The notes: generated by a model from the letters alone, not told the origin. A stretch of 18,419 bases of DNA from GCA-016699975 sp964515255 (GCA_964515255.1 CAZETL010000013.1:1-18419), one strand, 5' to 3'; positions 1-7,370 are shown, counted from the stretch's first letter. A program made the numbers and translations.

Positions 1-78
1 CTTGATCGAAAGCCTTTGCTACCGTTTCAACAGTAATGGTATTTTTGAGAGAAGCCTTAGCTCTTGGGAAATCCAAAA

Positions 79-2841
79 TTATTTCTCGGAGGGTGCTACA
101 TTTCTGCTGCGTTTTTGTTCCCCGCGCTTTCGAACTTCCTCGTATATGAATACGAATACGGTGAAGGATATGGCGACGGCCCAATCGAACATATCCGGCG
201 TTTGCATTGCGAGAATCGATTGGAGGGGTGATGAAGTAAAAAGCCAGAGTAGGAAAATTGATGCTCCCATGGAGATCCATACCCATGGGTTGGAGAAAAA
301 CGGCATGGAGAAAAACGGCAGCGTCGCCGAGCGAGATTGGAGGAGATTTGCCATCTGGGTCAGCGCGAGCGTTGTATACGTTGCTGCGGTTGATTTCTGG
401 TAGAGATCGGAGTCGAGATCAATCTCGGCTCCCCATTGCCAGCCGCCGCGGAGCATGGAAAGGAGAAACGCAGTAACGCCGCCGATTGCCATGAGAGCTC
501 CGAATTTCAAGAGACGTTTTATCCCAGCCCAATCAATAATCGATCGCGCGCTTTTTGCTGGGATGAGGCCGGCTCGAATTTCTTCGGGCTCGACGCCGAG
601 CGCAAGCGAGGGGAAAACGTCGGTGCCAAGGTCAATAGCGAGAATCTGGACGGCGGCAATGGGCGCCGGAATGCCGAGTCCGAAGCCGATGAGGACGGTG
701 AGAAGTTCGCTGACATTGGAAGTGAAGACGTAGTGCGCGAATTTCCGAAGGTTTGAAAATATGGTGCGGCCTTCGCGAATGCCACGGACGATATTTGCGA
801 AATTATCATCGAGAAGGATCATGTCGGCAGCTTCTTTCGAAACATCGGTTCCGATTTGTCCCATGGCGACGCCGATGTCAGCTTTCTTGAGAGCAGGGGC
901 GTCATTTACGCCATCTCCGGTCATGGCGACAACTTCACCGCTTGTTTTGAGAACGGTTGCGATTCGGAGCTTTTGTTCTGGGGTGATGCGAGCGAAGACG
1001 GTGTTTTGTTTTCGGATTCGGTCGACGATTTCTTCGTCGGAGAGGTGGTCAAGTGCTGATCCGCTCACGACTTCGGAGGAATCGTCTCCAGGAATGAGTC
1101 CGACGTTCTTTCCGATGGCTCGAGCGGTAACTTCGTAGTCTCCGGTAATCATAACGACGCGAAGCCCGAGGCGCTGGCATTCGAGTATGGCGTCTCGGCA
1201 TCCGGGGCGCGCCGGATCGGCCATGGCCATCATGCCAACCCAGACGAGATGCCGTTCCATTTCCTGTTCGCGGCGGGATTCGGGAGTATCGTCCATGGGG
1301 CGGTAGGCAAAAGCAAGGAGTCGGAGGGCATCTCCGGAGAGTTTGTCATAGAGCTCTTTGATTTTCGCTTTTTCGGTAGCCGGAAACGAGACTTCGAGAC
1401 CATTTTCATAGCGGCGTGTCGCAAGCGGCAAGAGAACGTCTGGAGAACCTTTCACATAGGAGACGATGCTGGAGTTTTTAAAGAGCGAGCTCATGCGCAT
1501 GCGCTCTGAAGTAAATGGATTTTCAGAAAGTTTTGTTTCGCCAAGTCGGAAGAATTCGGGGTTCGGATGGTATTTCCGGGAGGCAACCAGTATCGCGCCC
1601 TCGGTCCCGTCGCCGAGAACGCGGTAACGGCCTTGTTCGACGACGAGACTAGCGGAATTTGCGAGAACGCCGATTTTGAAAAGCATTTCGGCGCCTGGGA
1701 TCATGGCGGGACTCACGGCTTTTCCGTCGCGGAAAAATCCGCCAATCGGCTCGTATCCGTCCCCGCTTATTTCATAGACCTGCGTGCCGATCACGATTTT
1801 GGTGACGGCGAGCTCGCCCTTCGTCAGGGTTCCGGTTTTGTCAGTGCAAATTGTTGAGACGGAGCCGAGCGTTTCGACGGCATTGAGTTTCTTTGCGAGG
1901 ACATTGAACTTGAGGAGGCGCTTCATGCCAAGAGCAAAGGCAATGGAGATTGCGGCGGGAAGACCCTCTGGGACTATGGAGACGGCCAGGGCGAGCGCAA
2001 GAAGAAAGTTATCGTACCAAGAGAGTCCGTGGTTGCGTCCGACAATGACGACAATAATGCCGATAATGACCGAGAGAACAGCGATGCCTCGTCCGAGGGA
2101 CGCCATCTTTTTCTGAAGCGGAGTCGGATCATCGACGATATTGGCGGTGAGCGAAGCGAGCGCTCCGAGTGCCGTTTTTCCTCCTGTTGCAATGACGATG
2201 GCGCGAGCTTCTCCTGTTGCGATGGATTCGCCGGAGAGAAGCATATTGGGAGCGTCGGCAAGCGGCGTCGAATCGGATTCGGCTGCGTCCGCGGAGCGTT
2301 TCCGCGGGTGTGCCTCGCCGGTAAAGAGAATGGTATTTATTTTGAGCGAGAAGCTTTCGAGAACGCGAAGATCTGCCGGAACCGCTGAACCGGCGCTGAG
2401 GACGACAATATCGCCCGGAACGAGCTTGCGCGAGTCTACCTCGCGTTTCTCGCCGTCACGGATCACGATAGCGCGATTTGTCTCGAGATCCCGAAGTCGA
2501 TCAAGAATTCGCTCCGCTTTGTATTCTTGTATGAAGCCAATTGCAGCATTGACGGCCACGATAACGAGGATGATTCCTGTATCGCGAAACTCTCCGAATA
2601 CGAAAGAGAAGAAGGCTGCAGTGAGCAGGATCCAGATGAGAATGTCCGAGAATTGATGGAGAAGAATCCGCGCCCAATGAAGGCGATAGTGTTTTTCGAG
2701 GTGATTCTCACCGAATCGGGAGAGACGGGCCGTTGCTTCATCTGAAGAGAGTCCATTCCATGATGAAGCGAGCCGGCTGATAGCATTCTCGGCAGAGAGC
2801 GTGACGATGCTTTTTGGGTCTGGGAGCGAGAGGAGGCGCAT
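79..2841 (-). CDS. P2-type cation-transporting ATPase (Ca2+ or Na+/K+-like)
   Basis: A 920-residue P-type ATPase that would pump cations across the cytoplasmic membrane through an aspartyl-phosphate cycle. Visible landmarks are an N-terminal cation-ATPase domain, TGE at 174-176 in the actuator domain (followed by Ala where Ser is usual), PEGLP at 291-295 in helix M4, the phosphorylation site DKTGT at 334-338, KGSPD at 464-468, and the hinge TGDGVND at 641-647. M5 carries SNVSE and M6 carries IDLGTD at 736-741. The Asp at 737 is the residue of Na+/K+-ATPases, where SERCA-type Ca2+ pumps have Asn, so the ion cannot be named safely. Length is normal for the family and the C-terminal membrane helices are complete. 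The ATG start lies 12 bases after an extended -10 (2854-2862), with no SD. The gene is single and divergent from the plus-strand genes. The family call is certain; the substrate is inference. Confidence 0.95.
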   Translation of the reverse strand: MRLLSLPDPKSIVTLSAENAISRLASSWNGLSSDEATARLSRFGENHLEKHYRLHWARILLHQFSDILIWILLTAAFFSFVFGEFRDTGIILVIVAVNAAIGFIQEYKAERILDRLRDLETNRAIVIRDGEKREVDSRKLVPGDIVVLSAGSAVPADLRVLESFSLKINTILFTGEAHPRKRSADAAESDSTPLADAPNMLLSGESIATGEARAIVIATGGKTALGALASLTANIVDDPTPLQKKMASLGRGIAVLSVIIGIIVVIVGRNHGLSWYDNFLLALALAVSIVPEGLPAAISIAFALGMKRLLKFNVLAKKLNAVETLGSVSTICTDKTGTLTKGELAVTKIVIGTQVYEISGDGYEPIGGFFRDGKAVSPAMIPGAEMLFKIGVLANSASLVVEQGRYRVLGDGTEGAILVASRKYHPNPEFFRLGETKLSENPFTSERMRMSSLFKNSSIVSYVKGSPDVLLPLATRRYENGLEVSFPATEKAKIKELYDKLSGDALRLLAFAYRPMDDTPESRREQEMERHLVWVGMMAMADPARPGCRDAILECQRLGLRVVMITGDYEVTARAIGKNVGLIPGDDSSEVVSGSALDHLSDEEIVDRIRKQNTVFARITPEQKLRIATVLKTSGEVVAMTGDGVNDAPALKKADIGVAMGQIGTDVSKEAADMILLDDNFANIVRGIREGRTIFSNLRKFAHYVFTSNVSELLTVLIGFGLGIPAPIAAVQILAIDLGTDVFPSLALGVEPEEIRAGLIPAKSARSIIDWAGIKRLLKFGALMAIGGVTAFLLSMLRGGWQWGAEIDLDSDLYQKSTAATYTTLALTQMANLLQSRSATLPFFSMPFFSNPWVWISMGASIFLLWLFTSSPLQSILAMQTPDMFDWAVAISFTVFVFIYEEVRKRGEQKRSRNVAPSEK

Positions 2842-2853
2842 AGTTTTTTCTTT

Positions 2854-2862
2854 AGTATAACA
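2854..2862 (-). promoter_or_regulatory. Extended -10 promoter of the ATPase gene
   Basis: Reading the minus strand, TGTTATACT fits an extended -10 (TGn plus TATAAT-like). It ends 12 bases before the ATG, so the predicted transcript has a leader of only about 5 nt. No -35 is recognisable. This is a pattern call only. Confidence 0.45.
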
Positions 2863-2919
2863 TTCATCTTCAAGGAAACGGGGAAACTGGCGATTGGTAT
2901 TCTCTTTTGGCGCTTTCCT

Positions 2920-2925
2920 TACAAT
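2920..2925 (+). promoter_or_regulatory. Possible -10 element before the solitary repeat
   Basis: TACAAT matches the -10 consensus at five of six positions. The best upstream candidate, TTGGTA at 2894-2899, is 20 bases away, longer than usual. If active it would start transcription at about 2932, just ahead of the Cas12a-type hairpin. Weak evidence. Confidence 0.25.
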
Positions 2926-2956
2926 TAAGACCTATGCGATTTCTACTTTTGTAGAT
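2921..2956 (+). CRISPR. Solitary type V-A (Cas12a)-like CRISPR repeat
   Basis: The 18 bases at 2939-2956, ATTTCTACTTTTGTAGAT, form the TCTAC/GTAGA hairpin with the flanking bases that are nearly invariant in Cas12a direct repeats. A 36-base repeat ending here would begin at 2921. Its upstream half contains AAGACCT five bases before ATTTCTAC, which, as I remember it, matches the layout of the Acidaminococcus Cas12a repeat. Only one copy is present. The following 30 or so bases (from 2957) would be a lone spacer and no second repeat follows. No cas gene is in the window. A -10-like TACAAT at 2920-2925 could start a transcript near 2932, giving a crRNA-like RNA. It could be an orphan mini-array, a decayed array or, less likely, a chance hairpin. 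Confidence 0.6.
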
Positions 2957-3041
2957 AAATGGAATTTTTAAGATATTGAATCCATTGATATTGGAAAGAG
3001 CGATAAAGAGTCGGATTCGAATGCGCTAAAAAATACGTTGC

Positions 3042-3069
3042 TTGCTTTCTTTTCGGAATGGGCTACGCT
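3042..3069 (+). promoter_or_regulatory. Promoter TTGCTT-N16-TACGCT
   Basis: A -35-like TTGCTT (3042-3047) is separated by 16 bases from TACGCT (3064-3069). The predicted start near 3076 leaves a leader of about 33 nt to the ATG at 3109. It lies across the in-frame ATG at 3058, which favours 3109 as the real start. Confidence 0.4.
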
Positions 3070-3108
3070 GGCATTTGTGGAAAGTCCCATGTTGATGACA
3101 AGAGCTTT

Positions 3109-3534
3109 ATGTTTTTTCAATGGAAGCCATTTCTTAGCGGGGTTTTTTCGGGAGTGTTTTTTGGAATTCTAGGTCTTCTTTTTGGATTCTTCTCGAGCGG
3201 ATTTTTCTCACCTTTTTCGAGACCTGGCGTCGATGTTGATTATGAGGCATCTTCAGTTGTTTTCTTCGCTCTCGGGTTGTGTTTCGGAAGTGTTTTTGGC
3301 TCGTTTCTTTCTTCAGGGGGTATTCGAAAAGGGAATTTTTCTCTTTTCCTGGCATTTCTCTTTGCTTTGTTCCTCTCGGTTTCTATAATTTCCCTGTGGT
3401 ATTTTCCGATTGTTTCCTCTCAAGAGATGGGAACAATCAGCGGAATGGCGACGATTTTCCTCGGATGGATTTCCGGACCTATTTTCTACGGGCTCTCATC
3501 TCCGAAGAAGTCCAGGAGTCGAAGTTCTCCTTGA
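3109..3534 (+). CDS. Small four-helix membrane protein, unknown function
   Basis: A 141-residue, very hydrophobic protein rich in Phe, Gly and Ser. Four membrane segments are apparent at about 8-30, 47-68, 77-99 and 107-129. A short extracytoplasmic or cytoplasmic loop (SRPGVDVDYEAS) lies between helices 1 and 2, and the tail (SPKKSRSRSS) is basic and probably cytoplasmic. I do not recognise a family. An in-frame ATG at 3058 would add 17 polar residues before the first helix; I prefer 3109 because a promoter-like sequence overlaps 3058 and neither start has an SD. The gene ends 51 bases before obg on the same strand and may be cotranscribed with it. Function is not inferable. Confidence 0.65.
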   Translation: MFFQWKPFLSGVFSGVFFGILGLLFGFFSSGFFSPFSRPGVDVDYEASSVVFFALGLCFGSVFGSFLSSGGIRKGNFSLFLAFLFALFLSVSIISLWYFPIVSSQEMGTISGMATIFLGWISGPIFYGLSSPKKSRSRSSP

Positions 3535-3585
3535 CGACTTCTCTCCACTATTGCCTTTTTCGGCGTTCCGGGGGAGGATGGAGAC

Positions 3586-4602
3586 ATGCTTATCGATGAA
3601 GTTACTCTTGAAGTCTCGGCGGGGCGTGGGGGCGACGGCGTTGTCCGATTTGCAAGGACAATGATGACCGAGGGACCGACCGGCGGCGACGGTGGCCGCG
3701 GCGGCGATATTGCCTTGGTCGGAGTTGCTGATCTCGGGGCGCTGAGGGTGTTTCGATCAGTGAAGCGAATTGTTGCGGAAGATGGGGGGCATGGGGAACA
3801 GAACACTCGCACGGGTCGGGATGGTGCGTCGCGGGAGATTCGAGTTCCGGTTGGCACGATTGCGCGCGATGTTAAGCGGAAGCGGCAGTATGAGATCTTG
3901 TTTCCTGGCGAGCGAATTGTCATTGCGCGGGGAGGCCGCGGAGGGTTCGGCAATTATCATTTCCGCTCAAGTCGAAATACGACGCCAAAAGGAGCTCAAC
4001 CTGGCGAGTCGGGCGAATCGGCGACCCTTCGGCTCGAGCTCAAGCTCATCGCCGATATCGGGCTCGTCGGCCTTCCAAATGTCGGAAAATCGAGCTTATT
4101 GAATGCGCTCACAAGCGCCTCAAGCAAAGTGGGGAACTACCGGTTTACAACGCTCGAACCACATCTGGGGACGTATTTTGGGACAATTCTCGCAGACATC
4201 CCGGGGCTTATCGAGGGAGCGTCAAATGGCAAGGGACTTGGTCACAGGTTTCTCCGGCATGTCGAGCGGACTCGCGTGCTCTTTCACCTCATCGCCGCGG
4301 ATAGCAAGACGCCCGTGACCGACTACTCAAACATTCGTCGTGAACTCAGGCGGTATAATCCGGCGCTTCTTGAGAAACCCGAATGGATTTTCGTCTCTCG
4401 CGCTGACGAGCGTCCATCGGAAACGGTTGCGAAAATCATCTCGAAGCTTCGGAAAAAAAATCCAAATGTGTTTTCTCTCTCCATTCTCGACGACGCAAGT
4501 CTCACTGTAGCAAAGAATATTATTTCCCAGATCTCGCAGACCATTTCGCCGAAGAATGCCTCAAATCAGCTATATTTAGGATATAAAAGAGAAGATGCTT
4601 GA
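3586..4602 (+). CDS. obgE: Obg family ribosome-associated GTPase
   Basis: A 338-residue Obg/CgtA GTPase, which acts in late 50S ribosome assembly and stress control. Residues 1-155 are the glycine-rich Obg fold (GRGGDG at 13-18, GGDGGRGGD at 33-41, RGGRGGFGN near 115-123). The G domain follows, with P-loop GLPNVGKSS at 162-170, G2 region YRFTTL at 185-190 and G3 DIPGLIEGA at 204-212. The G4 position, normally NKxD, reads SRAD (271-274), so the canonical Asn and Lys for guanine recognition are replaced while Asp is kept. The C-terminal OCT domain of longer Obg proteins is absent, which is common. The start is well supported: GGGGAGG lies nine bases upstream of the ATG. A strong promoter for the next unit overlaps the stop codon. 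Confidence 0.95.
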   Translation: MLIDEVTLEVSAGRGGDGVVRFARTMMTEGPTGGDGGRGGDIALVGVADLGALRVFRSVKRIVAEDGGHGEQNTRTGRDGASREIRVPVGTIARDVKRKRQYEILFPGERIVIARGGRGGFGNYHFRSSRNTTPKGAQPGESGESATLRLELKLIADIGLVGLPNVGKSSLLNALTSASSKVGNYRFTTLEPHLGTYFGTILADIPGLIEGASNGKGLGHRFLRHVERTRVLFHLIAADSKTPVTDYSNIRRELRRYNPALLEKPEWIFVSRADERPSETVAKIISKLRKKNPNVFSLSILDDASLTVAKNIISQISQTISPKNASNQLYLGYKREDA

Positions 4603-4627
4603 CAGGGCGAGATTTATCTGTTAGAAT
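4599..4627 (+). promoter_or_regulatory. Near-consensus sigma-70 promoter TTGACA-N17-TAGAAT
   Basis: TTGACA (4599-4604) is a perfect -35, with 17 bases to TAGAAT (4622-4627), five of six matches to TATAAT. It is the best promoter in the window. Its -35 overlaps the obg stop codon. The predicted start is about 4634, roughly 425 bases before the helicase start codon. Confidence 0.75.
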
Positions 4628-4633
4628 CCGACG

Positions 4634-5057
4634 ATGTAGTGTTGTTCGTGATCATTCGAGCTTTCGATCCCCAAGTATACTTCTTTGGATGCGGAGAGCT
4701 CTTGAAGGAAAAGCGAAATGCAACTGGCTTTTTTGGGGACCGTGAGTTTTCGAATTTAAAGCCACTTATATAGATCTGCGTACTCATCCTGCGTTGCTGC
4801 TCCGGGAACGAATCTCTCGATTCCCATGACGGGCAGATATTTACCCCCAAAGGGTTGAGCGAGGGCGGGACGAAGATAGGCTACAGCACCGGACGCTCCA
4901 TTTGGAGCGTTCCGCCTATCATCTGAAACGGCTCTCTTATAGTTATGCTTTTGGGATCCCTTTCGGAGGATTCCGTTTTTGTTCTCGGCGCGCCCTCTTT
5001 ATCTATGGAGTGCGTGTCCGAGGCGAGCGGCATAATTCACAATAAGAAAGTTTGTTT
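4634..5057 (+). promoter_or_regulatory. Long structured leader of the DEAD-box helicase gene (or a separate small RNA)
   Basis: This stretch of about 420 bases has no convincing gene and follows the strongest promoter in the window. It can fold into several hairpins: TGGCTTT (4725-4731) with AAAGCCA (4758-4764), GGGAACGA (4804-4811) with TCG-A-TTCCC (4817-4825), and a compound stem GATAGGC (4875-4881) with GCCTATC (4914-4920) that encloses GGACGCTCC (4891-4899) paired to GGAGCG-T-TCC (4904-4913). No U-tract follows, so read-through into the helicase gene is expected. Long regulatory leaders are known for some bacterial DEAD-box helicase mRNAs such as E. coli deaD. I found no motif of RNase P RNA, tmRNA or SRP RNA. 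A free-standing RNA remains possible. Confidence 0.5.
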
Positions 5058-6353
5058 ATGTTTCAGAATAGAATGTCCGGCGCACATCGTTCGAGAGGTA
5101 ATCGGGGTCCGTCAAGCGGCGCGTTTCGAGGAAGAGGAGGAAAAGGGCGTCGATCGGGCCAGTCCTCTCTCGAGAAGAATCTCGATATAACGCAGTTTGT
5201 CAAAAAAGCTACGGCAAAAGACACTGAGTCTTTTCGTCCGGAAAATCGATTTTCAGATTTTCCGATCCATGAGAAGTTGAAAAAGATTATCTTTGAACGA
5301 AAATTTGAGACCCCGACGCCAATTCAAGACGGAGCGATACCTCATATTTTGAAGGGTCGCGACGTTATCGGGGTGGCGAGTACCGGAACGGGAAAAACAG
5401 CAGCGTTTCTCATACCGCTTATCGATAAAGTGTTCCGTGCTCCAGAGAAGGAGTTCGTTCTCGTACTCGTGCCGACGCGTGAGCTCGCGCTTCAAATCCG
5501 CGGAGAGTTCGAAGCATTTTCGAAAGGTTCAGGGCTTCGATCCGCGCTTATCATAGGCGGTGCTCATATTCACTCCCAAGCTCGAGATCTCCGATTGCGT
5601 CCAAATTTCGTCTTTGGGACGCCGGGCCGGATGAAGGATATGATTGAACGGCGTTTCATAGATATTTCAAAGTTTAATAACGTGGTTTTGGACGAAGTCG
5701 ATCGGATGCTTGACATGGGTTTTGTGAAAGATATCAAGCAGGTTCTTTCTCTCGTTCAAAAGGATCGACAATCACTTTTCTTCTCAGCGACACTTGAAGC
5801 AGGGGTGCGCGAGATCGCAAAATCGATTCTCGTAAATCCGATCACCATATTCGTCAAGTCGCGGGCAACCTCTGAAAATGTCCACCAGGATGTGGTTCGA
5901 GTGAACGGACACGAAGGAAAAATCGAAGTGTTGCATGAACTTCTCCTGAAAGAGGATTTCCGAAAAGTTTTGGTTTTCAGCAAAACGAAACGCGGAGCGG
6001 AAAGACTCGCGCAGAATCTTTTTGAACGCGGATTCAAGGCGAGTGCCATCCACGGAGACCTTTCACAAGGACAGCGCGAGCGGTCGCTCATGAAATTCCG
6101 GGAGGACCATGTCCGCATCCTTGTCGCGACGGATGTCGCAGCGCGCGGGCTTGATATAGATGGCGTTACCCATGTCATCAACTACGATCTTCCGATGACA
6201 TACGAAGATTACATACACCGTATCGGCCGAACCGGTCGCGGCGCGAATATCGGTTACGCGCTTACTTTTGTCGATCACGCGGAGTCGGGTGCGCGCGATT
6301 CGGCTGACCGGCAGGCACCTCCGAACTCATTTCGTGGGCGCCGACGTCGATAA
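5058..6353 (+). CDS. DEAD-box ATP-dependent RNA helicase
   Basis: A 431-residue DEAD-box helicase that would unwind RNA duplexes in ribosome assembly, mRNA decay or cold adaptation. The N-terminus is Arg/Gly-rich and basic (to about residue 35). The Q motif is near PTPIQ at 86-90, motif I reads STGTGKT (about 108-114), Ia PTRELA (139-144) and Ib TPGR (188-191). Motif II is DEVD (212-215) instead of DEAD, motif III is SAT, motif V is ATDVAARGLD and motif VI is HRIGRTGR. The C-terminus ends in a short basic tail (FRGRRRR), so the large accessory domains of CsdA/DeaD are absent. The ATG at 5058 is preceded by TTG at 5052 in frame, and a second ATG lies at 5073; no strong SD decides between them. 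It is transcribed after a long leader and converges with msrA, 27 bases away. Confidence 0.93.
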   Translation: MFQNRMSGAHRSRGNRGPSSGAFRGRGGKGRRSGQSSLEKNLDITQFVKKATAKDTESFRPENRFSDFPIHEKLKKIIFERKFETPTPIQDGAIPHILKGRDVIGVASTGTGKTAAFLIPLIDKVFRAPEKEFVLVLVPTRELALQIRGEFEAFSKGSGLRSALIIGGAHIHSQARDLRLRPNFVFGTPGRMKDMIERRFIDISKFNNVVLDEVDRMLDMGFVKDIKQVLSLVQKDRQSLFFSATLEAGVREIAKSILVNPITIFVKSRATSENVHQDVVRVNGHEGKIEVLHELLLKEDFRKVLVFSKTKRGAERLAQNLFERGFKASAIHGDLSQGQRERSLMKFREDHVRILVATDVAARGLDIDGVTHVINYDLPMTYEDYIHRIGRTGRGANIGYALTFVDHAESGARDSADRQAPPNSFRGRRRR

Positions 6354-6380
6354 TGAACTGATGGACTGGGCGCCCTCTTT

Positions 6381-6938
6381 CTAGGATGAGACGTTCGGTT
6401 TTTCGAGCCAGGCGGAGAATTTCTCTCGAAATTTCGCGATTTTCGGGTCGATAACGAATCGGCAGTAGCTCTGTTCGGGATTCTTCTCGTAGTAGCGGTC
6501 GTGGAATGGTTCTGCCGGGTAGAACTCTCCAAGCCGGCGAACAGCAGTAACAATGGGCCGAGAGAATGTCTTTGCTTCTTCAAGCGAGCGGATTTTCCTG
6601 ATGATGGCTCGCTGCTCTTCTTCGGTTTCGAAAAAAACTACCGAGGCGTACTGGGTACCGATATCATGGCTCTGCTGGTCGGGTGTGGTGGGATCGTGCA
6701 CTCCAAAGAAAATATTCAGGATGACGTCGCGCGATATGACCGATGGGTCGAAAGAGATTTCAACCGCCTCAACATGCCCCGTATTCCCCCGGCATACGTC
6801 TTCGTAGGATGGGTTCTCGGTGGATCCGCCAGTGTAGCCGGATCGAACAGAGACGACTCCGCGGACTATCCTGAACACTGCCTCAAGACACCAAAAGCAT
6901 CCTCCAGCAACAACTATTTTCTCGATAGATTTTGACAT
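6381..6938 (-). CDS. msrA: Peptide-methionine (S)-S-oxide reductase MsrA
   Basis: A 185-residue MsrA that reduces the S-epimer of methionine sulfoxide in oxidised proteins, in the cytoplasm. The signature GCFWC is at 13-17 with catalytic Cys14. GYTGG (34-38), the GHVEAV segment near 54-59 and HDPTTPDQQ near 81-89 are conserved family blocks, and FHDRYY at 145-150 is clear. A C-terminal Cys159 (SYCRF) is a likely recycling cysteine. Length is typical and the protein looks complete. It is the second gene of an operon, starting 16 bases after the msrB stop. There is no SD, so translation may be coupled or use another signal. Together with MsrB it repairs both sulfoxide epimers. Confidence 0.96.
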   Translation of the reverse strand: MSKSIEKIVVAGGCFWCLEAVFRIVRGVVSVRSGYTGGSTENPSYEDVCRGNTGHVEAVEISFDPSVISRDVILNIFFGVHDPTTPDQQSHDIGTQYASVVFFETEEEQRAIIRKIRSLEEAKTFSRPIVTAVRRLGEFYPAEPFHDRYYEKNPEQSYCRFVIDPKIAKFREKFSAWLEKPNVSS

Positions 6939-6954
6939 ACAGCAAAGATTTCTA

Positions 6955-7338
6955 TTAAAACGAGATTGATTTTCGTGGAATAAATTTCAGTGACAGTGAA
7001 TTGACGCAATGCCGAGTGTTTTTTGGCGTCAGCTCTTCGCCAAAGAAGACATGTCCCAAATGCGCATTGCATGTGGCGCATTCAATTTCTGTTCTTTGAC
7101 CGTCGGCATCTCGAACCCGACGCACGGCGCCTTGGATTTCATCGTCGAAGCTGGGCCATCCGCATCGAGCATTGAATTTGTCTACGGATCGATACAATTC
7201 TGCGCCGCACCGGCGGCAGGCATAGGTCCCGTTTGCAGAGTGCGACTCATATTCTCCGCTGAACGGAGCCTCGGTTCCTTTGTGTACGATGATACGTTCT
7301 TCCTCCGGGGTGAGCGGCGTCCATTTGGAGGTATCCAT
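6955..7338 (-). CDS. msrB: Peptide-methionine (R)-S-oxide reductase MsrB
   Basis: A 127-residue MsrB that reduces the R-epimer of methionine sulfoxide. Two CxxC pairs (Cys41/44 and Cys87/90) form the structural zinc site. CGWPSF begins at Cys59, a position that serves as the recycling cysteine in many MsrB proteins, and RHCVNS holds catalytic Cys111. AHLGHVF (92-98) is the usual block. I chose the ATG at 7338. An in-frame GTG at 7380 would add 14 residues of no family character and would read through a likely promoter, TTTCCA-N16-TACACT, whose -10 ends only four bases before this ATG. The mRNA is therefore probably leaderless. It is the first gene of the msrB-msrA operon. Confidence 0.95.
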   Translation of the reverse strand: MDTSKWTPLTPEEERIIVHKGTEAPFSGEYESHSANGTYACRRCGAELYRSVDKFNARCGWPSFDDEIQGAVRRVRDADGQRTEIECATCNAHLGHVFFGEELTPKNTRHCVNSLSLKFIPRKSISF

Positions 7339-7342
7339 AAGG

Positions 7343-7370
7343 AGTGTACGAAAAACGATGGGGCTGGAAA
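7343..7370 (-). promoter_or_regulatory. Promoter of msrB-msrA, predicted leaderless
   Basis: On the minus strand TTTCCA (7370-7365) and TACACT (7348-7343) are 16 bases apart. The start codon A is the fifth base after the -10, close to the normal transcription start, so the mRNA would begin at or next to ATG. Pattern evidence only. Confidence 0.45.

Noticed and set aside
1..78. Minus-strand frame open from about 76 (TTG) to the window edge, which could be a partial gene after the ATPase.
   Set aside because: The peptide of about 25 residues looks plausible, but there is no SD, the start is only TTG and the fragment is too short to judge. No other feature is seen in these 78 bases.
4600..4602. 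TGA as a recoded glycine codon (as in SR1/Gracilibacteria).
   Set aside because: TGA ends uvrA, the 141-aa membrane gene and several others at sensible family lengths, so the standard code fits.
4614..4850. Minus-strand 78-codon frame in the helicase leader.
   Set aside because: There is no SD and no recognisable domain, and it lies opposite a strong plus promoter and a region that folds.
4634..4930. Known structured RNA (RNase P RNA, tmRNA, SRP RNA).
   Set aside because: None of their conserved blocks could be found. It is kept only as a possible leader or unknown RNA.
4968..5000. CGGA-GGAT-TCCG followed by TTTTTG as a terminator inside the helicase leader.
   Set aside because: The stem has only four base pairs, too weak for an intrinsic terminator.
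6337..6376. Two GGGCGCC copies between the convergent helicase and msrA genes as a bidirectional terminator.
   Set aside because: The copies could pair, but the loop is long and there is no T-run on either side.
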